This document shows positions 31,482 through 40,558 of a stretch of DNA of 41,880 nucleotides, piece after piece. A program made the translations under genes and the position numbers. Each line of letters begins with the position of its first letter. Within the stretch, counting starts at the first letter, position 1. Where the stretch lies: assembly GCA_051867635.1 (NCBI GenBank), contig JBJDYT010000083.1:1-41880 (forward strand), read 5' to 3'. Under the pieces are notes generated by a model, which was given only the letters and a program-made list of their open reading frames with translations, was not told the DNA's origin and did not search any database. This DNA is from RGIG5472 sp051867635 (lineage in GTDB: Bacteria > Bacillota > Clostridia > Oscillospirales > Oscillospiraceae).

Positions 31482-32386
31482 GTAAGACCTGGAATCGACT
31501 GCGCGCCTTCCACGGCAGGGGCGAGCCGGAGACCGGCTTCGTCTCCATCCGCAGCCTGTCCTGGAAGAAGTTCAAGCGCAACAAGCTGGCCATGCTGGGC
31601 CTCATCGTCATGATCCTCGTGGCGCTGATCGCCCTGCTGGCCCCCTGCATCGCCCCCTATGACTACGGCGCCATCGACCTGTCCATCGCCCGCCAGGCCC
31701 CGTCCTCCGCGCATCTGCTGGGGACGGACGAGTACGGCCGCGACGTCCTCAGCCGTCTGATCTACGGCGGCCGGGCGTCCATGACGGTGGCCCTGGCGGC
31801 GGTGACGCTGCAGCTGGCCATCGGCGTCATCCTGGGCTGCCTGGCGGGCTACTTCGGCTCCTGGGTGGACGCCGTCATCATGCGCATCACCGACGTGTTC
31901 ATGTGCTTCCCCTTCTACATCATGGCGGTCTGTCTGGCCGCTGTCATGGGCGCGTCGCTGTGGAACCTGGTGCTGATCATCGGCCTGCTCTCCTGGACGG
32001 GCATCTGCCGTATCGTCCGGGCGGAGATCATGTCCCTGAAGGGGAACGACTACATCCTGGCGGCCAAATCCCTGGGCCTGCACCCCAGGACCATCATCAC
32101 CCACCACATCCTGCCCAATATCCTCTCCCCCATCCTGGTGGCCGCCACCCTGGGCATCGCCGGCGGCATCATGTCCGAGGCGTCCATGAGCTTTCTGAAC
32201 CTGGGCGTCCGGCCGCCGGAGGCGAGCTGGGGCAATATGCTGACCGCGGCCCAGAGCATGCAGGCCCTGGTCTATGAGTGGTGGCGCTGGGTCCCGCCGG
32301 GCCTGATGATCGTCATCGTGGTGCTGTCCATCAACTATATCGGCGACGGCCTGCGGGATGCGCTGGACCCCAAGGCCAATCAGTGA
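31478..32386 (+). CDS. Peptide-type ABC transporter permease, DppC/OppC-like
   Basis: A 302-aa permease with an N-terminal cytosolic segment (SLSWKKFKRNKLAMLGL, an OppC_N signature), the LLGTDEYGRDVLSRLIYGGR motif of the DppC family, several transmembrane helices and the EAA loop ILAAKSLGLHPRTIITHHILPN. It forms a heterodimer with the DppB-like subunit. Confidence 0.93.
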   Translation: MSKTWNRLRAFHGRGEPETGFVSIRSLSWKKFKRNKLAMLGLIVMILVALIALLAPCIAPYDYGAIDLSIARQAPSSAHLLGTDEYGRDVLSRLIYGGRASMTVALAAVTLQLAIGVILGCLAGYFGSWVDAVIMRITDVFMCFPFYIMAVCLAAVMGASLWNLVLIIGLLSWTGICRIVRAEIMSLKGNDYILAAKSLGLHPRTIITHHILPNILSPILVAATLGIAGGIMSEASMSFLNLGVRPPEASWGNMLTAAQSMQALVYEWWRWVPPGLMIVIVVLSINYIGDGLRDALDPKANQ

Positions 32387-32401
32387 CGGAGGGGGATGTG
32401 C

Positions 32402-33367
32402 ATGAAGCTGTTGGAAGTAAAAAATCTGGAGGTCACGTTTCACACGCTCATGGGCGAGGTGGAGGCCGTGCGCGGCATCAACTTCGAGGTGGACCGGGGC
32501 GAGATCCTGGGCATCGTGGGCGAATCGGGCAGCGGCAAGAGCGTCACGCTGCTGACCATCATGGGCCTGCTGCAACGGCAGAAGGCCAACGTGCGGAACG
32601 GCGAGATCTTTTTTGACGGCCAGGACCTGCTGAAAATGCAGGAGAAGGAGCTCTGCACCCTGCGGGGCAAGCGGCTGGCCATGGTGTTCCAGGAGCCTGC
32701 CTCCGCCCTGAATCCGGTGGTCAAGGTGGAAAAGCAGCTCCGGGAGGTCTACAAGCTCCACGAGCCGGCCAAGGCCAAAAACTGCTCCAGAGAGCTGGAG
32801 GAGCTGCTGGAAAAGCTGAACATCCCCGACGCCAGGGACGTGCTGCAGAAATATCCCTTCGAGCTCAGCGGCGGCATGAAGCAGCGCATCATGATCGCCA
32901 TGGCCATGCTCTGCAAGCCGGACCTGCTGCTGGCGGACGAGCCCACCACCGCCCTGGACGTCACTACCCAGTCGGAGATCCTGAACCTTTTAAAGCTGGT
33001 GCAGAAGGAGACGAACTGCGCCATCATCCTGGTCACCCACGACCTGGGCGTCATCGCCGAGATGGCCAAGCGGGTGGTGGTCATGTACCGCGGCAAGATC
33101 ATGGAGATGGGCGAGGCGGAGGCGTTTTTCCGCGGCGCCAGGCACCCCTATTCCCAGGACCTGCTGAACACGCGGCCGGAGTATTTCAGCGGTCGCTTCG
33201 TCTCCATCGAGGGGAATATCCCCAGCGCCCACGAGAAGCTGGTGGGCTGCCCCTACTACGGCCGCTGCCGGCAGGCTGAGGATCGCTGCGCCGCCCGGGC
33301 GCCTGAAATGGTGTCCTGCGACGGCGGCAGCGTGTACTGCTGCAAATACGAAAGGGGGTCCGTCTGA
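32402..33367 (+). CDS. Peptide-type ABC transporter ATPase, DppD/OppD-like
   Basis: A 321-aa ABC ATPase. Walker A is GESGSGKS, the signature is LSGGMKQR, Walker B is LLLADEPTTALD and the switch histidine is in LVTHDLG. The C-terminal oligopeptide-transporter extension has cysteines in GCPYYGRC...RCAAR; this type of extension can bind an Fe-S cluster in related proteins (established for the family, not shown here). Start 32402 was preferred to the ATG at 32396 because GGAGG is then 9 bases away. Confidence 0.93.
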   Translation: MKLLEVKNLEVTFHTLMGEVEAVRGINFEVDRGEILGIVGESGSGKSVTLLTIMGLLQRQKANVRNGEIFFDGQDLLKMQEKELCTLRGKRLAMVFQEPASALNPVVKVEKQLREVYKLHEPAKAKNCSRELEELLEKLNIPDARDVLQKYPFELSGGMKQRIMIAMAMLCKPDLLLADEPTTALDVTTQSEILNLLKLVQKETNCAIILVTHDLGVIAEMAKRVVVMYRGKIMEMGEAEAFFRGARHPYSQDLLNTRPEYFSGRFVSIEGNIPSAHEKLVGCPYYGRCRQAEDRCAARAPEMVSCDGGSVYCCKYERGSV

Positions 33368-34353
33368 TGGCCAAGGAGGCTTTGATCGAGCTGAGCCACA
33401 TCAAGAAGTATTTCCCGCGGCAGCGCTGGTCCCTGAACAAGCCCAGGGAGTGGCTGAAGGCGGTGGACGACGTGTCCCTTTCGGTGCCGCAGTACCACGC
33501 GGTGGGCCTGGTGGGCGAGTCCGGCTGCGGCAAGTCCACCCTGGGGCGCACCATCCTGCGGCTGAACGAGCCCACCGGGGGCAAGGTGACCTTCCGGGGG
33601 ACCACCGTCTTCGACGTGGAGAACAAGGTGTGGCTCCCCGCCCAGCAGATGAGCGACCTGCGGAAGGACATGCAGATGATCTTCCAGGACCCCTACAGCA
33701 GCCTGAACCCCCGCATCACCGTGGGGCAGGCCGTGGAGGAGGGCATCGTCCGGCACAACGTGGTGCCGGAGCAGGAGCGCCGGGCCTACTGTGAGCAGAT
33801 GCTGGAGGCCTGCGGCCTGAAGAAGGAGTTCTACATGGCCTACCCCCACGAGTTCTCCGGCGGCCAGCGGCAGCGCGTGGTCATCGCCCGCGCCCTGGCG
33901 CTGAAGCCCAGGTTCGTGGTCTGCGACGAGCCCACCGCGGCCCTGGACGTGTCCATCCAGTCCCAGATCCTGAACCTGATGATGGATCTGAAGGAGGAGC
34001 TGTCGCTGACCTATCTCTTTATCTCCCACAACCTGCGCGTCACCCAGGCCTTCTGCGACGAGATCGTGGTCATGTACCTGGGAAAGGTCATCGAGCAGGG
34101 GCCGGCGGAGGAGGTCTATTCCCATCCCGCCCATCCCTACACCAAGGCCCTCATCAACTCCCTGCCGGTGAGCAACCCCTGGGAGACCCGGAAGAAGGCC
34201 GAGATCCTGGGCAGCATCCCCAGCGCCGTCAACATCCCCGCCGGCTGCCGCTTCCATCCCCGCTGCCCCTACGCCACCCCGCAGTGCCGCGAGGAGGTCC
34301 CGGAGATGAAAACGGTCTGCGCCGGCCACTGCGCCGCGTGCCACCTTATTTAA
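33367..34353 (+). CDS. Peptide-type ABC transporter ATPase, DppF/OppF-like
   Basis: A 328-aa ABC ATPase that begins on the last base of the dppD stop codon (TGATG). Walker A is GESGCGKST, the signature FSGGQRQR, Walker B FVVCDEPTAALDVS, and the H-loop ISHNLRV. The C-terminal extension again holds cysteines (GCRFHPRCPYATPQC). With the DppD-like protein it forms the motor of the importer. Confidence 0.94.
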   Translation: MAKEALIELSHIKKYFPRQRWSLNKPREWLKAVDDVSLSVPQYHAVGLVGESGCGKSTLGRTILRLNEPTGGKVTFRGTTVFDVENKVWLPAQQMSDLRKDMQMIFQDPYSSLNPRITVGQAVEEGIVRHNVVPEQERRAYCEQMLEACGLKKEFYMAYPHEFSGGQRQRVVIARALALKPRFVVCDEPTAALDVSIQSQILNLMMDLKEELSLTYLFISHNLRVTQAFCDEIVVMYLGKVIEQGPAEEVYSHPAHPYTKALINSLPVSNPWETRKKAEILGSIPSAVNIPAGCRFHPRCPYATPQCREEVPEMKTVCAGHCAACHLI

Positions 34354-34383
34354 GGCGGACGGCATCACAAAGGAGGTCTTTCC

Positions 34384-35709
34384 ATGCAGGAAACCATACA
34401 GGAGAAAACGGCCGCGCTGGTCCGCGGCAAGCTGTACGGCGCGGGGCTGCTGCCCCTGCGCAGGCAGGCCGACGTGGCAGACGAGCTTTTTCGGTACCGT
34501 CTGGAGGTGCTGCTGCCCCAGCTGATGGAGGAGTGCGGCATCGACCTTTGGCTGATCCCCAGCTATGAGACCAACGAGGACCCCGTCATGTGGACCCTGG
34601 TGCCCAGCTCCGTGCGCTACGCGCGGCGGCTCACGGCGCTGGTGCTGTACCGCGACCCGGCCACCGGCGAGATGGAGCGGCTGTGCTGGGGCTCCGCCAT
34701 GAAGTATTACCGCCCCATCAAGGAGGGGACGGAGACGCTGTGCCAGGGCCTGGCCCGGGAGTTCGAGCGGCTGGACCCCCAGCGCATCGGCATCAATATC
34801 AGCGGCGAGCTGGGCGGCTTCTGCGCAGGTCTCTGCGCCAGCCTCTACCGGGACCTGACCACGGAGCTGCCGGAGAAGTACCGCGGGCGGCTCTGTCCGG
34901 CGGGCCGGCTGGCCACCCGCTGGCTGGAGACCATGACCCCCGGGGAGCTGGAGGTGCTGCGGACGCTGGAGGACGTGACGGAGGACATCATCCGCGCCTC
35001 CTTCAGCCGGGACTGCATCACGCCGGGCGTGACCACCGTGCAGGACGTCATGTGGTTCATGAAGGACGTCATCTCCCGCTGTGAGATGAAAGCCTGGTTC
35101 GGCGCCTATGTGGCCTATCAGCGCAAGGGCGAAGCCGGGATGTCCTACGGTCCCGCCCCCAAAGGCGCGAAGCCCTTCGACCCCAGCGCCTTTGTCATTC
35201 AGGAGGGCGACATCCTCCACTGCGACATCGGCATGCGGCTGGAGTATATCTCCGTTCTCACCGACAGGCAGTGGATGGCCTATGTGCTGCGGGAGGGCGA
35301 GACCCGGGTCCCCGCAGGGCTGCAGGAGCTGCTGGCGCGGGGCAACCGGTTCCAGGACCTGGTGTGCGAGGGCTTTTTGCCCGGCCGGACCGGCAACCAG
35401 GTGTTCTGGGACGGCGTGAACAAGGCCAGGGCGGCCGGCCTGCGCCCCATGCTCTACTGTCATGGTCTCGGTACATACGGCCACAGCGCCGGGCCCATCA
35501 TCGGCCTGATCGACTGCCAGGGCGACATCCTCCCGCGAGGGGAGCTGGCCGTGGGATACGCCAGCACCCACGCCCTGGAGCTGCAGCACACCGCGCCGCT
35601 TCCGGAGTGGGACGGACAGGAGGTCCGGATCTATCTGGAGGAGGATATCCACGTCACCGACAAGCCCCGCTATGTGGGCCACCGGCAGACGGCGTTTCTT
35701 GAAATTTGA
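34384..35709 (+). CDS. M24-family (creatinase/prolidase-like) peptidase, divergent
   Basis: A 441-aa protein with an N-terminal creatinase-type domain (about residues 30-180) and a C-terminal pita-bread M24 domain. Candidate metal ligands are D281 (HCDIG), D294 (LTD), H360 (CHGLGTYGHSAG) and acidic residues in IYLEEDIHVTD. The two aspartates are 13 residues apart, rather than about 11 as in typical Xaa-Pro peptidases, so activity is uncertain. Family members cleave Xaa-Pro bonds or act on creatine-like amides. Lying between a peptide importer and aminopeptidase C, it probably digests imported peptides. AAAGGAGG is upstream of the ATG. Confidence 0.8.
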   Translation: MQETIQEKTAALVRGKLYGAGLLPLRRQADVADELFRYRLEVLLPQLMEECGIDLWLIPSYETNEDPVMWTLVPSSVRYARRLTALVLYRDPATGEMERLCWGSAMKYYRPIKEGTETLCQGLAREFERLDPQRIGINISGELGGFCAGLCASLYRDLTTELPEKYRGRLCPAGRLATRWLETMTPGELEVLRTLEDVTEDIIRASFSRDCITPGVTTVQDVMWFMKDVISRCEMKAWFGAYVAYQRKGEAGMSYGPAPKGAKPFDPSAFVIQEGDILHCDIGMRLEYISVLTDRQWMAYVLREGETRVPAGLQELLARGNRFQDLVCEGFLPGRTGNQVFWDGVNKARAAGLRPMLYCHGLGTYGHSAGPIIGLIDCQGDILPRGELAVGYASTHALELQHTAPLPEWDGQEVRIYLEEDIHVTDKPRYVGHRQTAFLEI

Positions 35710-35733
35710 CAAAGGACAGGGGGAGCATAGCCT

Positions 35734-37062
35734 ATGACAGAGAAGATCACCGCCAAGGAGCTCGCGGCCTGGGAGGAGCGCTTCCGCCGCGACCCCATGA
35801 ACGCGCTGCGGGAGAACGCTCTCGCGGACACGGATATCAAGCAGGTCGCCATCGACCGCCAGAAGCTGCTGGAGAACCAGCCCTGCTTTTCCGACGAGGT
35901 GAAGAGCGGGACCATCCTGGCCCAGAGCAAGACCGGCCGCTGCTGGCTCTTCGCCGCGCTGAACACCCTGCGGGTGAAGGCCATCGCCAGGCACGGACTG
36001 AAGCCCGGCTTTGCCTTTTCCGCCAACTACCTGGCCTTTTGGGACAAGCTGGAGCGGGCCAACTGGTTTCTGGAGGAGATCATCCGGCACATCGGTGAGG
36101 TGCCGCTGGGCGACCGGGCCAGAGCCCTGCTGCGCGCCCCCATACAGGAGGGCGGGCAGTGGTTCATGGCCTGCGACCTCATCGACAAATACGGCCTGGT
36201 GCCCAACGAGCTCATGCCGGACACCTTCGCCGGGGCTGATTCCGGCAATCTGAACCAGTGTTTGTCCTTCCAGCTGCGCATGGCGGCGGCGGAGCTGCGC
36301 CGCATGCACGAGGAGGGCCGGGGCGAGGACGCGCTGCGGGCCCGCAAGGAGGCCTTCCTGCAGGGGATCTACCAGATCCTCCGCTGCGCGCTGGGCGCGC
36401 CCCCCGCCTCCTTCTCCTACGCCTATTATGACGCCAAGGGGGACTACCGGCGTCTGCCGGAGCAGACGCCCCAGGAGTTTTACCGCTTCATGACGGGGAC
36501 CGACCTGCGGGACTATGTCTGCGTCGCCAACGCCCCCACGGCCACCCACCCCTTCCACCGCACCTTCACCATCCGGGACAGCGGCAACGTGGTGGGGACC
36601 GGAGGCGCCCTCTACTACAACCTGGAGATGCCCGTCATCAAGGAGCTGCTGGTCCGCCAGCTGCAGGACGGCCAATCGGTTTGGTTCGGCTGCGACTGCA
36701 TGAAGATGATGGACCGGCAGAAGGGCGTCATGAGCCGGGAGCTGTACCGCTATGAGAGCCTTTTCGGCCTCCCCTTCGAGATGGACAAGGGCGATATGCT
36801 CAGCTACTTCCACAGCCAGCCCAACCACAATATGGCTATCGTGGGCGTGGATATCGTGGACGGCGCGCCCCGGCGCTGGAAGGTGGAGAACAGCTGGGGC
36901 AGCCAGGTGGGCCAGGCCGGCTTCTACACCATGGACGACGGCTTTTTGGAGCAGTACGCCTTCCTGTTCGTCATCGAAAAGAAATACCTGACCGGGGCGC
37001 AGCTGGAAGAGCTCACCCAGGAGCCCATCGTGCTGGAGCCCTGGGATCCCCTGGGCGCTTAA
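35734..37062 (+). CDS. pepC: Aminopeptidase C, bleomycin-hydrolase family (C1B)
   Basis: A 442-aa papain-fold cysteine aminopeptidase. The catalytic set is visible: Q64 and C70 in QSKTGRCWLFA, H365 in PNHNMAIVG and N386 in VENSWG. Length matches PepC/bleomycin hydrolase, a cytosolic homohexamer that trims N-terminal residues and some cysteine-containing or modified peptides. The C-terminus, which in this family reaches into the active site, ends DPLGA. AGGGGGAG precedes the ATG. Confidence 0.93.
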   Translation: MTEKITAKELAAWEERFRRDPMNALRENALADTDIKQVAIDRQKLLENQPCFSDEVKSGTILAQSKTGRCWLFAALNTLRVKAIARHGLKPGFAFSANYLAFWDKLERANWFLEEIIRHIGEVPLGDRARALLRAPIQEGGQWFMACDLIDKYGLVPNELMPDTFAGADSGNLNQCLSFQLRMAAAELRRMHEEGRGEDALRARKEAFLQGIYQILRCALGAPPASFSYAYYDAKGDYRRLPEQTPQEFYRFMTGTDLRDYVCVANAPTATHPFHRTFTIRDSGNVVGTGGALYYNLEMPVIKELLVRQLQDGQSVWFGCDCMKMMDRQKGVMSRELYRYESLFGLPFEMDKGDMLSYFHSQPNHNMAIVGVDIVDGAPRRWKVENSWGSQVGQAGFYTMDDGFLEQYAFLFVIEKKYLTGAQLEELTQEPIVLEPWDPLGA

Positions 37063-37071
37063 TCGGCCCCG

Positions 37072-37089
37072 GCCGGAGACGGCTCCGGC
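37072..37089 (+). other. Hairpin between pepC and the nitrogenase-like genes
   Basis: GCCGGAG-ACGG-CTCCGGC, a perfect 7-bp stem without a T-run, in the 58-base gap. It may separate mRNA segments by stability, since no promoter is evident here. Confidence 0.45.
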
Positions 37090-37120
37090 AATCAACGGTC
37101 AAGTGAGGAGAGATCGACAT

Positions 37121-37870
37121 ATGAGAAAGATCGCTTTTTATGGCAAGGGCGGCATCGGGAAATCCACCATCACCAGCGCCGTTTCCGCCGCCCTGGCCGA
37201 TATGGGCTATAAGGTCATGCAGATCGGCTGCGACCCCAAGGCCGACTCCACCAGCAGCCTGCGGGGCGGCAGGGAGCTGACCCCCGTCATGAGCTTCCTG
37301 CGGGACGCCACCCGGGAGGCCACGCTGGAGGATGTGGTGGTGGAGGGCTACCACGGCGTGCTCTGCGTGGAGGCCGGCGGCCCCACCCCCGGCATCGGCT
37401 GCGCCGGGCGCGGCATCCTGACGGCGTTCAACCTGCTGGAGGACCTGCACGCCTTCGAGGTCTACAAACCGGATTTCGTGCTGTTCGACGTGCTGGGCGA
37501 CGTGGTCTGCGGCGGCTTCGCCGCCCCCATCCGGGACGGCTACGCCGAGGAGGTGGTCATCGTGACCTCCGGGGAAAAGATGGCCCTTTTCGCCGCCCGG
37601 AACATCTACATGGCCATCGAAAACTTCAAGGACCGGGGCTACGCCCGGGTCCGCGGCGTCATTCTGAACCGCCGCAACGTGGAGAACGAGGAAGCGCTGG
37701 TCCGCGCCTTCGCTCAGGAGGCGGAGATCCCCATCATCGGCGACGTGCCCCGGGACCCCAGCGTCCAGCGTTATGAAAACGAGAACAAGACCGTCATCGA
37801 GGGGGACCCCGGGCTGAAGATCTCCCGGGTCATCACGGAGATCGCCCGCGGTCTGACTGTGGAGGGATAA
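37121..37870 (+). CDS. Nitrogenase Fe-protein-like reductase (NifH-like)
   Basis: A 249-aa NifH-superfamily ATPase, the electron donor to the DK-like complex. Walker A is GKGGIGKST (residues 8-16), and switch residues are in GCDPKADST. The [4Fe-4S] ligands match NifH C97 and C132: C94 in GCAGRGI and C130 in DVLGDVVCGGFAAPI. The arginine used for ADP-ribosylation in true NifH is kept as R97. It is shorter than NifH (about 290 aa). The start at 37121 has GAGGAG nine bases upstream. It lies two bases before the NifD-like gene. BchL/ChlL and CfbC are related proteins; the gene context does not suggest chlorophyll or F430 synthesis. Confidence 0.92.
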   Translation: MRKIAFYGKGGIGKSTITSAVSAALADMGYKVMQIGCDPKADSTSSLRGGRELTPVMSFLRDATREATLEDVVVEGYHGVLCVEAGGPTPGIGCAGRGILTAFNLLEDLHAFEVYKPDFVLFDVLGDVVCGGFAAPIRDGYAEEVVIVTSGEKMALFAARNIYMAIENFKDRGYARVRGVILNRRNVENEEALVRAFAQEAEIPIIGDVPRDPSVQRYENENKTVIEGDPGLKISRVITEIARGLTVEG

Positions 37871-37872
37871 CG

Positions 37873-39294
37873 ATGAACACCAACTTCCCCAAGCCTGTTC
37901 CCATCGGCGAGGTGGCGCAGGTCTACCGCACCGGCAAGCCCCATCCCCTGGACCAGAAGTATAACCTGCGCTATGTGGGCGGAGGCGGCGGAGAGGGCGG
38001 CGGCAGCCCCGTCTCCACGCCCCTGGTGGTCCCGGGCAGCGCCGTGCTGTTCATGGCGCCCCTGGCCTGCGGCAGGCACAACTCCATGGGCGCCCTGGCC
38101 ATGGGCCGCAAGGACCGCATCTGGTACATGCGGCTGGAGGAGCGGGACATCGTCTCCGGCCTCAACGCCCGGCGCGCCAAGGAGGCCCTGCTGGAGATGG
38201 CCCGCACCTGTGAGCCCCGGCCCCAGGCCATCTTTCTCTGCGTCACCTGCGTGGACATGCTGCTGGCCTCCGACTACCGCCGCGTGGCCGCGGAGGTGGA
38301 GGCGGAGACCGGCATCCGCATCGGCCGGGCGCTGATGTGTCCGCTGCTGAACGAGAGCAAGACTCCCGATCCCACCCGCACCTGGAACTTCATTACCGAG
38401 CTGCTCCGCACCGACAAAAACGCCCCCAGGGAAAAGACCGTCAACCTCATTGGCAACTACCAGGCGCCGGGAGAGGAGAGCGAGCTGCACGAGCTGCTGG
38501 GCAAGGCCGGCATCCGGCGGATCAACCACTACACGAATTGCCCGGACATGGAGGCCTTCGACCGCATGGGCCAGGCCTCCTACAGTCTCGCCTACAATTA
38601 CGGCGGCATCCTGGCCTGCCAGACCCTGGAGAAGCGCTACCACATCCCTTACGCCAACGTGGCCACCAGCTTCGACCCCGACGTGATCCACCAAAACTAC
38701 CGGAACATCTCCCGCATGATGGGCGTGGAGATCGACGACAGCGCCTGGTACCGGAAGACCCGGGAACGCATCGCCGAGGTCGTGGCCAAGTGCGGCGGCA
38801 GGACCGTGGCGGTGGGCGAATCCCTGGACGACGACCCCTTCCGGGCGGCAGGGGAGCTGTGCAGGCTGGGCTTCAACGTCAAGACCATGTTCACCCGCTT
38901 CGTCCGGCCCGAGTTCCGGGAGTCGGTGGAGTGGCTCCAGGCCAACCATCCGGAGGTCACGGTGTACTTCAGCGCCCATCCCGGCATGTACTACTATCCC
39001 CCCCAGCCCGACCACTACGACCTGGCCTTCGGCCTGACGGAGCGCTACACCAAGGGCGACAGCAGCATCCAGACCGTGGCCGGCGCGGAGCGCCAGCCCG
39101 ATTACCGCTCCATTCTGGACTTCCTGGAGCGGGTGGAGAAGAGCCTGCGCAACGAATGCGACCCGGAGCCCTCCCTGGCGGACATGCTCTTCGGACCGGG
39201 CGGACAGCAAAAGATCCTGGGCTACAGCAGCAAAAACAGAAAGCGGTGGGGTCCCTATGTGACCGCCGCCCTGCGCGGAAAGGAGGGGCAGTAA
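37873..39294 (+). CDS. Nitrogenase-like component 1, NifD-like subunit
   Basis: A 473-aa protein of the nitrogenase component 1 superfamily. By eye C66 (PLACGRHN) aligns with NifD C88 and C126 (VTCVDML) with NifD C154, both P-cluster ligands. There is no cysteine before C66, so a match to NifD C62 is missing. The region equivalent to the FeMo-cofactor ligand C275 reads AYNYGG before LEKRYHIPY, with Tyr in its place. An unusual Gly-rich stretch (GGGGGEGGGSP) lies at residues 36-46. These features mean a nitrogenase-like reductase, not a nitrogen-fixing one. Substrate unknown. It is flanked without gaps by the NifH-like and NifK-like genes. Confidence 0.88.
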   Translation: MNTNFPKPVPIGEVAQVYRTGKPHPLDQKYNLRYVGGGGGEGGGSPVSTPLVVPGSAVLFMAPLACGRHNSMGALAMGRKDRIWYMRLEERDIVSGLNARRAKEALLEMARTCEPRPQAIFLCVTCVDMLLASDYRRVAAEVEAETGIRIGRALMCPLLNESKTPDPTRTWNFITELLRTDKNAPREKTVNLIGNYQAPGEESELHELLGKAGIRRINHYTNCPDMEAFDRMGQASYSLAYNYGGILACQTLEKRYHIPYANVATSFDPDVIHQNYRNISRMMGVEIDDSAWYRKTRERIAEVVAKCGGRTVAVGESLDDDPFRAAGELCRLGFNVKTMFTRFVRPEFRESVEWLQANHPEVTVYFSAHPGMYYYPPQPDHYDLAFGLTERYTKGDSSIQTVAGAERQPDYRSILDFLERVEKSLRNECDPEPSLADMLFGPGGQQKILGYSSKNRKRWGPYVTAALRGKEGQ

Positions 39295-39295
39295 G

Positions 39296-40558
39296 ATGAA
39301 GCAGCTGTACAAGCGCCTTCCCACCTTCGCCCCGGACTATTCCGGCGCCCACAACGTGGGCTATGAAATGGGCGGCATCACGGTCCTTCATGAGCCGGGG
39401 GGCTGCCAGCCTCACGCCACCATGCTGGACGAATCCCGCGCCATAGCGGGGGAATACCCCTGCTTTTCCACCGCCCTGCGGGAGATCGACACGGTGGTGG
39501 GCAGCGACGCCAGCGTGGTGGTCCGGGTGGCCAACGCGGTCAAGACCACCGGCGCCAAGCTGGTGGTGACCATGAGCACCCCCATCTCCATGCTGGTGGG
39601 GACCGACATGGCGGCCCTGGGCCGCCTGATCGAGAAGGAGAGCGGCGTGCCCGTGCTGGCCGTCCAGACCGACGGGCTGCACTTCTACGATGAGGGACAG
39701 TCCAAGGCGTACCTGGCCATGATCCGCCGCTTTCTGGACGCGGAGCGCCCCGAGGGGCGCAGGCCCCTTGTGAACGTCATCGGCGCCACGCCGCTGGACA
39801 TGTGGGACACCACCTCCCTCCGGGACCTGAGCGGCATGCTCTGCCGCTGCGGCTTCGAGGCGGTGAACCTGTGGGGCTACGGCGGGCCGGAGAAGGTGGC
39901 CCAGTCCCCCCAGGCCATGGTGAACGTGGTGGCCTCCGTCTCCGCCCTGGACGCCGCCCGGGAGCTGCAGCGCCGCTACGGCACCCCCTATGTGGTGGCG
40001 AAGCTCTTCGGCGGAGAGGCGGAACAGGCCTTCTGCCGCGCGGTCTGCGAGGCCGCGGGCCTGCCTGCGCCGCAGGAGACGGCGAAGACGCAGCCGGTGA
40101 ACGAGCTGGAGGGCGTAAAGAAGGCCCTGGTCATCGGCGAGCAGGTCCAGTCCTGCGCCCTGCGGGACTGCCTGAAGCGGGACTACGGCATCGGAGAGGC
40201 GGACGTGGTCTCCTTCTTCCGCATGGACACGGAGCTGCTGGAGGGCCGGGACGCCCACCTGGCGGAGGAGGAAGACCTGCAGGCCTATGTGGACGCCAAC
40301 GGCCCCTATGACATCATTTTCGGCGACGGCCTGTTTCAGCGGGCCCTGGACGGCGGGGCGGCGCTGTATGTGAGCATGCCTCATCTGGCCGTCTCCAGCA
40401 TGCTGAGCTGCTTCAACGCCTCAAACACCATCGGTGAGAAGGGATGGGAGTATCTGGACGAGCTATGGGAAGAGATCAGAACAAGAACGGACGCGGCGCA
40501 GGCGGCCTCCCAGGCGCCCTGCGAAGCAAGAGGCGATATGTTTATGGGTCCCTCCTGA
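39296..40558 (+). CDS. Nitrogenase-like component 1, NifK-like subunit
   Basis: A 420-aa partner of the NifD-like subunit, one base downstream. It begins MKQLYKRLPTFAPDYSGAHN. By eye C37 (PGGCQPHA) aligns with NifK C95; the NifK C153 position reads STPISMLVGTD, without cysteine. C56 (EYPCFS) is a further candidate ligand. The protein is shorter than NifK (over 500 aa) and close to the length of nitrogenase-like K subunits. The last 94 bases overlap the start of the permease gene. AAAGGAGG precedes the ATG. Confidence 0.85.
   Translation: MKQLYKRLPTFAPDYSGAHNVGYEMGGITVLHEPGGCQPHATMLDESRAIAGEYPCFSTALREIDTVVGSDASVVVRVANAVKTTGAKLVVTMSTPISMLVGTDMAALGRLIEKESGVPVLAVQTDGLHFYDEGQSKAYLAMIRRFLDAERPEGRRPLVNVIGATPLDMWDTTSLRDLSGMLCRCGFEAVNLWGYGGPEKVAQSPQAMVNVVASVSALDAARELQRRYGTPYVVAKLFGGEAEQAFCRAVCEAAGLPAPQETAKTQPVNELEGVKKALVIGEQVQSCALRDCLKRDYGIGEADVVSFFRMDTELLEGRDAHLAEEEDLQAYVDANGPYDIIFGDGLFQRALDGGAALYVSMPHLAVSSMLSCFNASNTIGEKGWEYLDELWEEIRTRTDAAQAASQAPCEARGDMFMGPS

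Noticed and set aside
28775..34353. Nickel importer (NikABCDE)
   Set aside because: The subunit families are shared with peptide importers, and no nickel-specific gene is nearby. Two peptidases directly downstream favour peptides, so nickel is kept only as an alternative.
33256..37095. Very long open frame on the minus strand (over 1200 codons)
   Set aside because: It lies antisense to dppD, dppF, the M24 gene and pepC, all with clear motifs. Its translation is low-complexity His/Gly/Val/Leu-rich, typical of the reverse frame of GC-rich genes.
37121..40558. True nitrogen-fixing nitrogenase
   Set aside because: The FeMo-cofactor cysteine is missing, P-cluster ligands are incomplete, subunits are short, and no nifB, nifE or nifN is present.
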